From: Zingiber officinale
Taxonomy: Eukaryota; Streptophyta; Magnoliopsida; Zingiberales; Zingiberaceae
Assembly: GCF_018446385.1 (NCBI RefSeq)
Contig: NC_055992.1
Span: forward strand, 101,574,947-101,638,946
Reading direction: 5' to 3'
Length of the DNA: 64,000 bases
Shown here: positions 1 to 10,699 of the stretch, in pieces
Numbering within the stretch: the first letter of the stretch is position 1
How the letters are laid out: each line of letters begins with the position of its first letter
Position numbers and translations under genes: made by a program
Notes under the pieces: model-generated
Seen by the model: the letters and a program-made list of their open reading frames with translations, nothing else
Databases searched by the model: none
What the model was told of the DNA's origin: nothing

Positions 1-1258
1 TAAATGCCTCATTGCAATCATCATCGAAACAAAATTCTGCATCCTTGATCAACAGATTAGTTAGTGGCTTGGGAATTTTTGAAAAGTCCTTGATGAAGCG
101 CCTATAGAATCCAGCATGCCCTAGAAAACTTCTAACCCCTTTGACGTTAAGAGGTGGAGGCAGTTTCTCAATTGTCTCAATTTTAGCTTTGTCTACCTCA
201 ATCCCACGTTCTGAAATCTTATGTCCTAGCACAATCCCTTCTTTGACCATGAAGTGGCATTTCTCCCAGTTCAGCACCAAGTTTACATCTTTGCATCTCT
301 GGAGAACCCTAGAAAGATTCAGAAGGCAGGTGTCGAAATCGTTACCGTATACTAAGAAATCGTCCATGAACACCTCCATAATCTTTTCTGTGAAATCAGA
401 GAATATTGTCATCATGCATCGCTGAAATGTAGTTGGTGCGTTGCAAAGCCCAAACGTCATTCGTCGATAAGCATAGGTACCAAAAGGCCATGTGAAAGTG
501 GTCTTTTCCTGATCTAGGGGGTGAATTGGGATTTGAAAGAAACCAAAGTATCCATCCAGATAGCAAAAATAGGAATGTTTCACCAATCTTTCCAGCATCT
601 CATCAATGAATGGTAAGGGAAAATGATCTTTCCTAGTCTCCTTGTTAAGCTTCCTGTAATCAATACACACCCCGCCATCCCGTAACTGTCCTCGTTGGGA
701 TCAATTCATTGTTTTCATTTTTAACCACCGCCATCCCCCTCTCTTAGGGACCACATGGACTGGGTTCACCCATTCACTGTTTGATATAGGATAGATGATT
801 CCGACATCAAGGAGTTTCAACACCTCTTTCTTCACTATTTCCTTTAGGTTCGGGTTCAGTCTTCTTTGATGCTCAATTGAGTTTTTATATCCTTCTTCGA
901 GTAAAATCCTGTGCATGTAGATTGAGGGGTTGATCCCTTTAATGTCATCAATGGTGTATCCAATTGCTTTTCTATGTGCTTTTAGTTCCTTGATCAATTT
1001 TTGAGTCTCTGTCTCGGCCAGGTTCGCATTAATGATCATTGGGAATGTGGAATACGGACCAAGGAACGCATACTTAAGGTTAGGTGGTAGAGGTTTTAAC
1101 TCCACTTGGGGTGGCACAATCTCAGGCAAGGCTGGTTCCTGTTCTAACAGCCGAATTTCCTCGTTTACCTCGGCCTGCTCTGATGCTTCTTTAGTTTCTT
1201 TGGCCATCCTCTCAGCTTCGTTGTCTCTATCCAGGTCTTCTTCCATAATTGATACCAA
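1..1258 (-). pseudogene. Ty3/gypsy reverse transcriptase, Athila-like, broken
   Basis: Reading leftwards from 1258, an acidic linker leads into a block containing KYAFLGPYSTFP, then HRKAIGYTIDDIKGI and EHQRRLNPNLKEIVKKEV, which is the conserved region upstream of Athila-type RT. The RT core follows with YLDGYFGFFQIPIHP, FGLCNAPTTFQRCM, FMDDFLVYG (catalytic box as FMDD) and KCHFMVKEGIVLGHKIS. It then enters the connection region (SFLGHAGFYRRFIKDFSK) at the window edge. A stop and a frame break near 690-710 separate the linker from the core. RNase H and integrase would lie beyond position 1. The domain identity is clear; the copy is not functional as it stands. Confidence 0.88.
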
Positions 1259-1628
1259 GGTAAATATCGATCCTCCCTGGGATTTTAATAAGGCCTCATC
1301 GCACCAAGGAAAGATCGTTTTCGCATCCTTACACTACACCCTGATGGGTTCCTCTAATCCTTCTTGAACCTTGTTTCCTGCGTGTCTTAACTTGCTTTCA
1401 TTTGTCCGCACTCCCATGTCTTCTCCTGTAGCGATCGGGTGTAGAGATAAGTTCAATACATCTTGTCCTGACCACTCGCTGAGATTCGATGCCACTGTAT
1501 GAATTATTTCTTGTGCTTCATCCAGATCCTTTTACATGAGTGCTCCTCCATCCGCTACATCCAGAAGGCTTTTGTCTTGGAGTGATAGTCCAATGTAGAA
1601 TATGTGACGAATCAACCAACTCAGAATA
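1259..1628 (-). pseudogene. gag C-terminal remnant next to the CACTA insertion
   Basis: Translation of the minus strand gives FYIGLSLQDKSLLDVADGGALM followed by an in-frame stop. This matches the end of the Athila-type gag core that begins on the other side of the CACTA element. A short low-similarity stretch then leads directly into the RT linker. The protease with a DTG/DSG motif expected between gag and RT is not seen, so I infer an internal deletion. Confidence 0.65.
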
Positions 1629-2060
1629 CACTACAACAAAAACATTAAAAGACAACGGTTAAAAACCGTTGTCATAGGCCCTTTAAACTCGTTGTAACTG
1701 ACACTGTTGTTAAATGTGCTGTAAAAGACAACGGTTTAAAACCGTTGTCTTTGACCACATTAGACAACAGTCATGCAACGGATTTAAAGTGTTGTCTTTT
1801 AATACCAAAGACAATAGTTCTGCAACAGTATAAAACCGTTGTAATTGCCAATTTTGTAAACATTTGATCGCAGATATACTTTTAACAACATATACACTGT
1901 TGTCTTTCTTCAAAATTTAGTTTAAAACCATTGTCTTAGAATACTTTTCACAACGGTTAAAAATCGTTGTTTTTGTACATTCATTTGCATGTCTATATAT
2001 GTACTTTTCACAACGGTTAAAACCATGGTCATTGCACACAAACTAGTACAACGTAACATT
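1629..2060. repeat. CACTA left terminal inverted repeat and subterminal array
   Basis: After the 12-bp terminal motif there are many copies of a roughly 12-nt motif ACAACGGTTTAA in both orientations, several arranged head to head as small palindromes (for example near 1651-1673 and 1728-1749). Such subterminal motifs are the transposase-binding arrays of CACTA elements. Copies become more degenerate away from the end. Confidence 0.8.
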
Positions 2061-3574
2061 TATACATTCATAAAAATAGTTTTCAACATATATACATTCG
2101 ATTAGTTGTCTTTAATTTATATATACATCTTGTCTCAAACAAAAACTGGTACATGTGTACATTCACTTAAGTTTATAAACAATTCTATACAATTACTACA
2201 AGCTATCCAAACATGACCACAAGTAGTATCCAATCATGACAACCACAAAAGATGAAACCATAAAATTAAGTTTATAAGACCACAACCATGCAAACCCAGC
2301 TTGCAAACCCAGCAATTTCTCCCTGGTTCTTTTTCTGCATACCCATCTTGCAACCCCAGCAATTTCTCCCTGTTATGAAAATAAAATATAGTTAAAGCCA
2401 TAGAAAAAAAGAATGGCCAAATAAGCACGAGAAACGTTGCCGCTTCACAATTTCATGAGTAGTGAAGCAAGTGAGCACGAAAAAAGTTTATGAAACTGGT
2501 TCATATGGTTGTTCCAACCCTTCAAATTCATTTCTTTTGTTAGTTCAAGGCTAATTGTACAAAGTTAGACAAATAGTACAGCAGATAAGTTAAAGAAATA
2601 AGGTAATTGAATTAAATCTTCTTGTGCATAAAATAGAGCAAAAGTGTGCAGTGGACAAGGACTGAAACCAGGATTGGCAAAAACGTCTTAGCAAGCAGAT
2701 GAAGTTGAATCCAACACATACCAAGTACACATGAGCTATACATAATCTAATATGATAACACCACCCTGCTTAAGTCAAGGTGAAGCCTTACACGGAATAA
2801 ACCAACAATCCTTGTAGTTAGTAACAGCAAATAAAGGAGGGCAGAATACATTGGGAAGAAAAAAGCAGTCAGATCAGAGCAACTCTAGGTAAGTCTAGAT
2901 AGTTTGTGTATCTTGCATATAGTGATTGCTAAATTGGTTTGGTTTGGTTTGCCATAAGTAAGTCGAAACAACTATGTGAATGAACTATTGTGATTCTCAA
3001 CAAAGTGTAAGTTATTTCCGACCATTCATCATGTCCAACAAATTGCAAATTCCAAATATTTTCAATTTTGTTTGATTGAGAAACCATTTTCATTCCCAAA
3101 GAAAACAAGAATCTCAATACTATTAATTAAATTGGTCTTGCTCCTGCATTTTCCCCATGTATTATCATGTTCATAAATCAGGTAACTGCTCAAAATATTT
3201 ATCTAGCTCACCTCCTTTACGTGTAAATCCTAGTCTGCAGAAAACTGTCCATTAAGAAAGGAAACAATTCATAATGCTCAAAGTTAATCAGTTCATCATA
3301 ATCTGACAAGTGTGTTAGTCCTACAGAAATGTGTTTACCAGCAAATGATATATATGTTTGAACATCTCAAAATCTTAAGATGTTGAAAAACATTTCATGC
3401 ATTCCAGTATAAGAATAATAATAAAATAGAGATGTTCTACCTGGATGTCCTACACACTAAAGTTTTAATAATCATGATGTTTCCAGGGGCATATCTGTTA
3501 GGATCAGATTATGTAATTTGCATTATATGCAAATACTTTCCGAATAGATCAAGTCATTGTATGATTTTAAATAC

Positions 3575-4555
3575 CTAGTCATAAATATAGTCTTGTATGC
3601 ATTCTGCCCACTCGGAACGCACTTCATCAATTTCTTCTCTAGAGTACTGGGGTTTGATGAACTGTGAACAAAGACATAGATTAGATTAGTAAAAACAATC
3701 AAAAGATGATAAGTGCAAAATGATAAACACACAAATATTTGAGAAGATTGAGAATTGAATGTCAAATATTACTATTGATCGAAGTGAATCTCTCTCAATA
3801 GTTGCCAATTCTTCAATAATATCTCTCATATATCTCATCACATAAAAACCACATTGTTTCGCATCTGGTTGGCGAGGACCCTATGTTAAAAATAAATTGT
3901 AAATGTCTAATATACATATTTAATTGTTTATAATTTAGTCGTAAGTAGACATGCATACCTTTACTACTTCCCATGTAACATGTTTTTTCCCTTTTTTTGC
4001 CTTGTTTGAATTAAACAATCTTATGCTCCTTTATACATCAATAAGAATGGACATATGAGAGTTTTACTGATTAAAACAATGCTTAATAAAATTAAAAAAT
4101 GTACTCACATATCTACTACGTATTTCCAATCCTCGTCACGAATGCGATGACTAAGCGAATCCAACAAATAAACTGTCTCCTTATATGGATCAATGACAGT
4201 GAGAATACAATGATAACTATGCACAAATCACATAATTATTGCATGCATATTTCTCGAAACAATAAATTAAAACTGATATTATAAGTCTTACTTACCCAAC
4301 ATTATGTGGCACCAAAACAAGTTGATTTCTTGATGCTTGACTCAGCTTATCTGCCAAAACACTAGCTCTTTCATTCAAGTGCTCGATTTTGCTGTTTTTG
4401 TCCAGTCGAGTCACACATGGCACATATGGGATAATGTGTGGATTCACAAATCTGATTTTGTGGACATTGTTATATGTTTTCAGCTTTTTATAACGTAGTC
4501 CAACTATTATGATAACATCAGACATTTGTTGAGTTAATATACTAATCATGCTCAA
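3575..4555 (-). pseudogene. Ulp1-like C48 cysteine protease carried by the CACTA element
   Basis: The reading is split into exon-like blocks on the minus strand. About 4491-4295 gives NERASVLADKLSQASRNQL and VLVPHNVG. About 4222-4120 gives ILTVIDPYKETVYLLDSLSH. About 4034-3961 gives LFNSNKAKKGKKHVTWEVV. About 3881-3772 gives GPRQPDAKQCGFYVMRYMRD. About 3663-3575 gives QYSREEIDEVRSEWAECI, ending in TAG. These are the His, Asp and Gln-x-x-Cys regions of the Ulp1/SENP (C48) fold; the Cys in KQCGFY and a His at YHC are present. The Trp normally after that His reads as Cys, and one donor/acceptor pair does not fit a clean frame, so I treat it as decayed. Ulp1-type domains are common passengers of plant CACTA and Mutator-like elements. 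Confidence 0.8.
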
Positions 4556-5264
4556 TTACTACAACAACAATTTTGATTTGAAGTCCATTTAAGCGCTAAA
4601 GAAGCAAACATACAGTGAGAAAAGGGAGCCCCCCTTCTGTAAACTGAATAATTGGATTTAAGCTTTGGAAAACCACAAAAGAAATTCTTACTTCAAATGA
4701 AATCCACAATCTAACTAGTCTCAAGTAATTCTAGCCATTCGGGTTATTCAAGTTAACCTAAACCTCTTACTAAGATCATAAAACCTAGTCAGGAGGCAAT
4801 TCAGTACAGCATTTGATAAGAAGAGCAGAACCCTCCCTGTATTTGTAGTTCATTTTACAGCATTGAGTAGAAAATATGAACTTCACTCAGCTGACACAGT
4901 AATGTGAAAGATACACTCTTTCACTTGAAAGGACTGTCATAGTTATGCAGCTGTGATATGTTGCTTATATAGCAGTAAATAAGCAAAGGGAACAACTACC
5001 AAGCACCACACATTGAAAAATAGAAAGTCTACGATGTTTTTCTCGCGTCTAGTTGTCTCGCATGCATCGGATTCGTATAAGCATATACCATGCATAGTTT
5101 TGTCTAATTTCCTGAACATAATATCAAAATCGTGTTCATCTAAATCATCGATCGAATCATCAAATTTCATCATCATTTCTTCTAGTAACAAACAATGTTG
5201 GCCATATTGATAGGAAAGTAAAAAAGTAAGTTGTAGTTTCGAGGGCAAGACTTTGACCTTTGAG

Positions 5265-5905
5265 TTAAACGGTGGCATCATGGTATTCATCTTCTTCTGG
5301 GACAGGATGCAGCTCATCGTCCTTCTCCGTCGACTCCCCTGGAGCTATCGGACTGCCGCCGTCGGTTGCGCCCCCCTCGTCAGGATAGCGCACCACCACG
5401 ACGGGGCAAACGCAGTGGTGGACGCAGTAGTCGCTGACGCTACCGAGCCTCCCCTTGCTGGTCTTCCTTGAGGCCCCGAAGCCTCTGCTGCCCATGATCA
5501 CGGCACTAAGGTTGAGGCGCTCCACCTCGAGGCAAAGACGCTCCTTCATGTCGTGGTCCTTCACGATGTGGATCTTGAACGGAATCTGAGCCTCCACGAG
5601 CGGCTGCGCGAGGTCCTGTGCCTTGGTGGTGGTGAAGGCGTCGAAGTCGTCCTCCAACTTCCGCTGCGATTCCTCAGAGCCAGTCTCTTCCGGAACAGAG
5701 AGGTCGACGGCACCCCAATCAGCACCGTAGAGGACAGAAGTAGACCGTACGTGGAGGAGGATAATGATGTCGCCGGGGCGGAGGTAGTTCTGCACGGCCC
5801 ACTTGACGGCTAGGCGCTCTCGTCGCTGAGGTCTACAGCGATTGCTATCCGGCGGTGGGAGCCAGCGGAGGGATTCGATGAGGCATCGGAAGAGAGGAAG
5901 AATCT
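5265..5905 (-). pseudogene. Captured universal stress protein (USP) gene fragment
   Basis: On the minus strand from about 5865 the frame reads HRRIAIAVDLSDESA. After a one-base deletion near 5811 it continues AVKWAVQNYLRPGDIIILLH and on through IHIVKDHDMKERLCLEVERL to AVIMGSRGFGA and GSVSDYCVHHCVCPVVVVR. This is the plant UspA-like fold with the nucleotide-binding GSRGFG...GSVS region. The acidic tail ends at 5265. The deletion causes a frameshift before residue 25 of the domain, and no ATG is placed for the in-frame C-terminal part. USP proteins bind ATP in stress responses. GC content is far above the rest of the CACTA element, as expected for a captured host gene piece. Confidence 0.85.
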
Positions 5906-6089
5906 GGGAGAGGATGGGTGGGTCGCGGGATGAGGAGAGGAGAGGGAATGTGAAGAGATCGCGGGATGAGGAGAGGAGAAAGACACAGTTGCCTAGGGTT
6001 CCCGAAGACTAAGGGGAGGGAAAACACTCGCCAAAATATATTTCGGAGAGGGGAAGACATTAAACCAGGACAATGGAACAAAAGAATTA

Positions 6090-6360
6090 GGTTTACAACG
6101 GTTTACAAAACTGTAGTCGTATCCTCTAAAATATGCGCTTAAAAACAACGGTTTTAGAAAACCGTTGTAAAATGCTTTGTTGATTAGAAAACAATTCGCT
6201 CAACGACAACAGTTTTTACAAAAACCGTTGTCTTTTGTTTTTCTTTAGAACTAAAAGACAACGGTTTTGTCAAAAACCGTTGTCTTTTGTCAAATTAACA
6301 ACAGTTCTTTCAAAAACCGTTGTCTTTATAGTGTTGTCTTTTAACAAATTTGTTGTAGTG
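6090..6360. repeat. CACTA right terminal inverted repeat and subterminal array
   Basis: The mirror of the left end. Repeated AAAACCGTTGTC motifs near 6140-6330 lead to the terminal TTTGTTGTAGTG. Beyond the 12-bp terminal match, similarity with the left end resumes at TTAAAAGACAAC. Together with the ATA duplication this fixes the element border. Confidence 0.8.
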
Positions 6361-6363
6361 ATA

Positions 6364-6839
6364 CCATGATGGGGGCACTGACATAGGATTGACAAGTATC
6401 TATCCCAAGCTTGATGCAGTGCCTCTCCTTCTTGTTGCTTGAAGTGCAGAATCTGATTCCTCAAATGAGCAGTCCTTTTTAGAGGGAAGTATCTGTCTAG
6501 AAACTTTTTTTCTAATTCATCCCATATCTTGATGCTTCTTGGTTGTAGAGTGTTGAACCAAACTTTTGCATTGCCTTTAAGACTAAATGGAAAAATTATG
6601 AGGTGTATTGAATCAGCTGGAACCCCCTCCACTCTTAGTGTGTTGCAATAACTATGGAAATCCAATAGATGCAAGTAAGGATTCTCCGAATTTGATCTCC
6701 CAAACTGATTTTCCTGAACCTTCAAGATGAACGTGAGTCTGAGCATGAAATTTCTTGCTGGAATTTCTAGGAACATAATTGGTCCCAGTTCTTTTACAGA
6801 CTTCGGGGCTCCGTAATCCTTCAGCGGTTTAAACATCAT
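6364..6839 (-). pseudogene. gag N-terminal half of the Athila-like element
   Basis: Minus-strand frame from an ATG at 6839 contains LLDFHSYCNTLRVEGVPADS, FPFSLKGNAKVWFNTLQP and HLRNQILHFKQQEGEALHQA, ending YLSILCQCPHHGI at the CACTA junction. This is the retrotransposon gag (capsid) core of Ty3/gypsy elements. The continuation lies at 1628-1400 on the other side of the insertion. The domain is recognised with confidence; the N-terminus is short compared with complete family members. Confidence 0.85.
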
Positions 6840-7027
6840 GTCCTATCCGAGCTAACCAGGAGCGCGAAACAAACAGTCATGCGGGCGATTAAATCTCCTG
6901 CAAGACTAGTTTGCATACAAGAATAGGATGTGAAATGTTAAGTGAAACAAAAAGTGAAACGCAGTAAGAAAGTAAGAAAGCCTAGTCTAATCCAACATGA
7001 ATTTTTTTGCTAATGTTATAGACGCAA

Positions 7028-7045
7028 TCCCCGGCAACGACGCCA
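7028..7045 (-). other. Primer-binding site of the Athila-like element
   Basis: The minus strand reads TGGCGTCGTTGCCGGGGA immediately inside the LTR. This is the tRNA primer site pattern typical of Athila/Tat Ty3/gypsy elements, and it fixes the element's orientation. Confidence 0.8.
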
Positions 7046-7051
7046 AAAACT

Positions 7052-8357
7052 TGTTACACAACCGCAAGTGCACGGTTTCATCGTCAGTAATAAAAATATC
7101 GATCCCACAGGGGCTAGTTATAAGCACTAGCAATCGTTCACTAAGGGTTAGCTAGACTACCAAAGGTTGTGGATAACTTAGGGAAGAAAGGTCGGGGAGA
7201 AAAGTCAAGAGCGGGTGAGTCGAAGTGTCTTGGTTATGAGGAGTTCTAGGAGGTCGATTTCGTTGTGGTGGTATTGATGTGTCACGCTTTATCCTACACT
7301 CGCTGTCCTTTATCATGCAATTGCCGAAAGCTAAAGCGGATATCCTTAAGTACTAGAGTAAAGAAGGACCCTAAGAAGTCTTGTCACGGTTTACCCCTGT
7401 CACTAGGGCACCTCGGTAAATCTTGAGGACACAACTCTAACTGGTAAGTTAAGGATAGCGGTTAAGGATTAGGTTTGGTCTCTTGCTTCCTTGAGAAGAA
7501 TTTGTCTCTCCTTTCAAGGAAGTATCCTAGACGTCCGTGAACGGGTTACCCCTGTCACTAGGGCCCCTCGGGTATACGATCTAAGAATAATCCCTCTACA
7601 AGGTTAACAAGTTCTACACAATCAAGCAACATGCAATTGAAACAAAGCATAAAAGATCATCCAACAAGTGTAAGTACAATACGAGTTTCACATCAAACCG
7701 AGCCACAACTACTCCCTAATCCTAGAATAAAGGATCTACTCCATAAGTATCGGAGAAATACTCAAAGGCATAACGTATATAAACATACAATCTTCAGATA
7801 CGAAGAAAGAAGGAGAGAATATGCTTATCCTATGTCGACGAGTGGCCTTCGGGTCCAATCCTCTACTTTTGGAGTCGATGAGGTGGTGGAATATCGCTGG
7901 ACGGAGATCCAAACGGCATGGGATGGCTCCAAGATGTTTCTCCAACTGTCAGCTCGCTTCTCGGCACTCCCCCCTCGAGAAAAAGGGTTAAAACCCTTAT
8001 ATAGAATAGGGTTCGGTCGCGGCGACACGGTCGTGCCAAGATGGCACGGTCGTGTTCATTTCCTCCTCTGATGGCGCTGCACGACCGTGCCAATTGGCAC
8101 GGTTGTGTGGTGTCTGGCATCGGTCCCTACCGCACGGCGGTGCAAGGATGCACGGCCGGGCACTTCCTGGTTTCGATCTCAAGGTGGCATGACCGTGTAG
8201 GGTTGCACGGTCGTGTGTTGAACTGCCTCGGTCTCAGCCACACGGTCATGCAGGGATTGCATGGTTGTGCACTGTTCCCCTTCTGTCTGGTCACACGGTC
8301 ATGCCAAGAGTGCACGGTCGTGTTCTTCGGATTGTTCTGGTGCGTTGATAATCGTCG
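7052..8357 (-). repeat. LTR of the Athila-like element (5' LTR on the minus strand)
   Basis: The plus-strand start TGTTACACAACC lies next to the primer-binding site. The region contains a 'cacaggggctag' block frequent in this group and two copies of a short direct repeat with core CCCCTGTCACTAGGGC near 7396 and 7550. Its outer third holds an array of CACGGTCGTG palindromes. The outer border near 8357 is inferred from the start of Copia A similarity; no clean CA end or target duplication is seen inside the window. The second LTR would lie left of position 1. Confidence 0.65.
8020..8330. repeat. Array of CACGGTCGTG inverted motifs in the LTR
   Basis: About a dozen variants of CACGGTCGTG or its complement CACGACCGTG occur in roughly 310 bp, usually as facing pairs separated by 5-20 bp. 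The clearest is 8080-8107, where CACGACCGTGCC faces GGCACGGTTGTG across a few bases. Spacer sequences differ between pairs. Coding-looking frames across it are a by-product of the repeat. Confidence 0.75.
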
Positions 8358-9206
8358 TTGAGACACACACTAATGAGTCTCTAAAAGACGTAAAACAAAT
8401 TAAGAATATGATTCTTAGATTGAGAGATAAATGTTTGGTTGGGCCATACATAAGACAAATATGGAAATATTTGTCACAATAGAAGCATGGATGTGTCACA
8501 TCTCTTATGGAAGAGTTGGACCATATTTGGTTTAATCATAAATTAGTCATAAACTAACTTGGTTTAGTTGTGAACCAAGCCAAGGGGTTAATGAGCTAAT
8601 TTTTAGTTAAGAAATAATGGGTTGGATTTGAGCTTTCTAATGTAACTCATTAATGAAGGCTATATATTGATATGGTTGAGATAAGATTATATACATGAGA
8701 TCATTAATTGGCTTGTAATATTTTTGAAAAACTTTAATCCAATTTCTATTCTCCTCTCTCTCTTTCCTCTCTCTTAGATGTTGCCAACAAGGGGAAGCCT
8801 TTACCCTTGTTGTCGTGACCACCACAAGGGAGAAAACTCTCCCTTGTGTGTCTCTCTTCCTCTTTCTCTTGATCCCTCTTCTTCACTCGTGGCTAATAAC
8901 TTCCGAAGGAGAGGCTTGTACTCAAGGAATTATTTTGAGGAGCTCGGCGTGGATAAGAATAGAGACGAGGTTCGACAACGTCACTACGGTTGATGTCCTT
9001 CTCGTTACAGGTCATCCGTAAGGTATACCTAGCATAAATTTACTTTCCGTAAAAATTTAATTATGCGATCATGTTTGACATGTTTTATCCTTGTATGCAT
9101 GTGGTATGTGTGATGTAATAATTTATGAATTATTATTGTTTTACTTTCCATAACGCATGTTTACAAAATCTGTTTTAGCACACACCACATCGGGCATATT
9201 TCAACA
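8358..9206 (+). repeat. 5' LTR of Copia A, lacking its 5' part
   Basis: This stretch matches 15595-16185 plus 33458-33706, for example 'actaatgagtctctaaaaga' against 'actaatgggtctctaaaaga', and ends in CAACA just before the primer-binding site. The 3' copy is about 1 kb longer at its start, so this copy is truncated, or the missing part lies left of the window beyond the Athila-like element. Confidence 0.75.
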
Positions 9207-9207
9207 G

Positions 9208-9226
9208 CGGTATCAAAGTCTGATCA
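9208..9226 (+). other. Primer-binding site of Copia A
   Basis: GCGGTATCAAAGTC directly after the LTR end is a degenerate form of the TGGTATCAGAGC site complementary to initiator tRNA-Met, as used by plant Copia elements. Confidence 0.7.
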
Positions 9227-10695
9227 TGCTTCGACATGATCATAAAATTATTTTACAGTTCGTAATTTATATTGTAATTAATTTTATAATTTTATGGAAT
9301 TATTAAGATTTGTCTATTTTTGGAAAGTTTCATAAATTGTTAGAAAATTCTATTTTTGAAAAGTTTCTGATATAATTTTTAAAAATTAAATTTAAAAATA
9401 TTCTGTTAATTTAGAAATTATTTCTAAAAATTTAAGAAATATTCTATTTTCGAAAAGTTTCCTAAATTATTAAAAAATATTAAATTTGGAAAGATTTTAA
9501 AAATCATAAAAAATCCAGATTTAAGATATTCTAAATTAAATTATAGAATTAATATTTTCTAGAATTTTTAGATTTATTAAAATATTTCATTTTTGGAAAG
9601 TTTTCTAAATTGTGAGGAAATATCAAATTTGGAAAGATTTTAAAAATTACAAAAAATCTAAATTTGAATTATTTTGTAATAAATTAAAAAATATTAATTA
9701 TTTATTTCTTAAATGGTTAAGAAATTAATTTAGAAATTTGTTTCCAAAATAATTAAATATTCTTGATTGATAGAAAGATTCAGATATGTTAATTAAATTT
9801 GGAAATTGGTTTCTTAATTTGATTAGATAAATCTTGATTTATTAAAATCAGATTTATAACTTATTTTTATTTTCAAAATAGAATTATAATATATGTAAAT
9901 TTATGTCATGAACATATCACATTGTATGTCATGTAGATGCATTAATTATGACATGATTAGTTTTTGTCATGCGTGTGATATGATTAGATTTTACCATATG
10001 TATGATGTGTCATGCTATGCCATGCGTGTGATGTGTCATGTCATCATTTATGCCATGCGTGCGATATGTCATGTCATCATTTATGTCATGCGTGTAATGT
10101 CATATAGATAGAATTTTGCATGATGTAGATGAGACCTAAATCCCTTACTCAATATTAAAACCTACATCTTCTGTTAATATGGTAAGAATTAGAGTTTAAG
10201 TTCTTGTTTGAGTTATTGGTCAAAGTCAAGCTCAACTTGAAATTAAACATGTTCAAACCATAGAGATGTAATCTCATGATTAATGGATTGGTTTTAAACT
10301 TGAAGCGTCGACTTGTTATGCCAAAGTCATAATTAATGTGGATAGAGGTGAAGTTGGATGATGTGTATTTGATGTATACTTGTTAATGTGTTAACAACCC
10401 GATGTTTATGCAAAGATCAATTAGTTGCTAGCATAATATAATAGTTGTATATAAGTGATATACAATCGGTAAATATGTTATCTATCGCTATAGCTAAGAA
10501 TGACTTGTTGGCCAAAGTCAAGGTTATTCTTATCTATGGTGGATATCAACCCACTTGGAAAAAACCTATTATCTCCTGAATTCAAAATAAGAATATTTAA
10601 ATTTGGTAAATAAGGAGGTTTTTATGTAAATTGTTACATAAATAAAATCATGTCTTTTATACGTTCTCATTTTTATATTTCTAGGTTAATCATTT
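9227..10695 (+). other. AT-rich leader of Copia A, with a minisatellite
   Basis: There is no coding sequence that I can support. The stretch 9230-9900 is very AT-rich, with recurring AAATTTGGAAAG-type words. At 9906-10105 there is an imperfect tandem repeat with core CATGCGTGTGATATGTCATG. This is the untranslated leader before gag. Confidence 0.6.
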
Positions 10696-10699
10696 AATT

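Larger units (their letters stand above)
1629..6360. mobile_element. CACTA DNA transposon, non-autonomous, with cargo genes
   Basis: The element begins CACTACAACAAA and ends with the reverse complement TTTGTTGTAGTG. It is flanked by the 3-bp duplication ATA (1626-1628 and 6361-6363), the size expected for CACTA elements. Both ends carry arrays of a subterminal motif built on ACAACGGTT/AACCGTTGT. It is 4732 bp long and splits the gag frame of the minus-strand gypsy element. Inside I recognise a Ulp1-like protease gene (3575-4555) and a universal stress protein fragment (5265-5905). I find no TNPD-type transposase. The stretches 2060-3570, 4556-4940 and most of 4940-5260 are AT-rich with no coding sequence I can support. 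Mobility would have to be supplied in trans. Confidence 0.9.
1..8357 (-). mobile_element. Athila-like Ty3/gypsy LTR retrotransposon, partial
   Basis: Minus-strand element running off the left edge. From right to left it shows an LTR (7052-8357), a primer-binding site, gag (6364-6839) and, beyond a CACTA insertion, the end of gag and reverse transcriptase. The RT-upstream block and the LTR start, with its 'cacaggg' block, resemble Athila/Tat-group elements. No protease module is visible between gag and RT, so the internal region probably carries a deletion. Frames are broken by stops and shifts. The right border near 8357 is set by where similarity to the Copia A LTR begins, so it is approximate. 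Confidence 0.8.

Noticed and set aside
4943..5250. Minus-strand frame next to the USP fragment
   Set aside because: An acidic stretch (DDSIDDLDEHDFDIMF) looks protein-like, but no family is recognised and it may be UTR of the captured gene. Not enough to call.
7631..8071. Open frame of 146 codons in the Athila-like LTR
   Set aside because: No domain is recognisable and it overlaps the palindromic array. LTRs do not normally encode protein.
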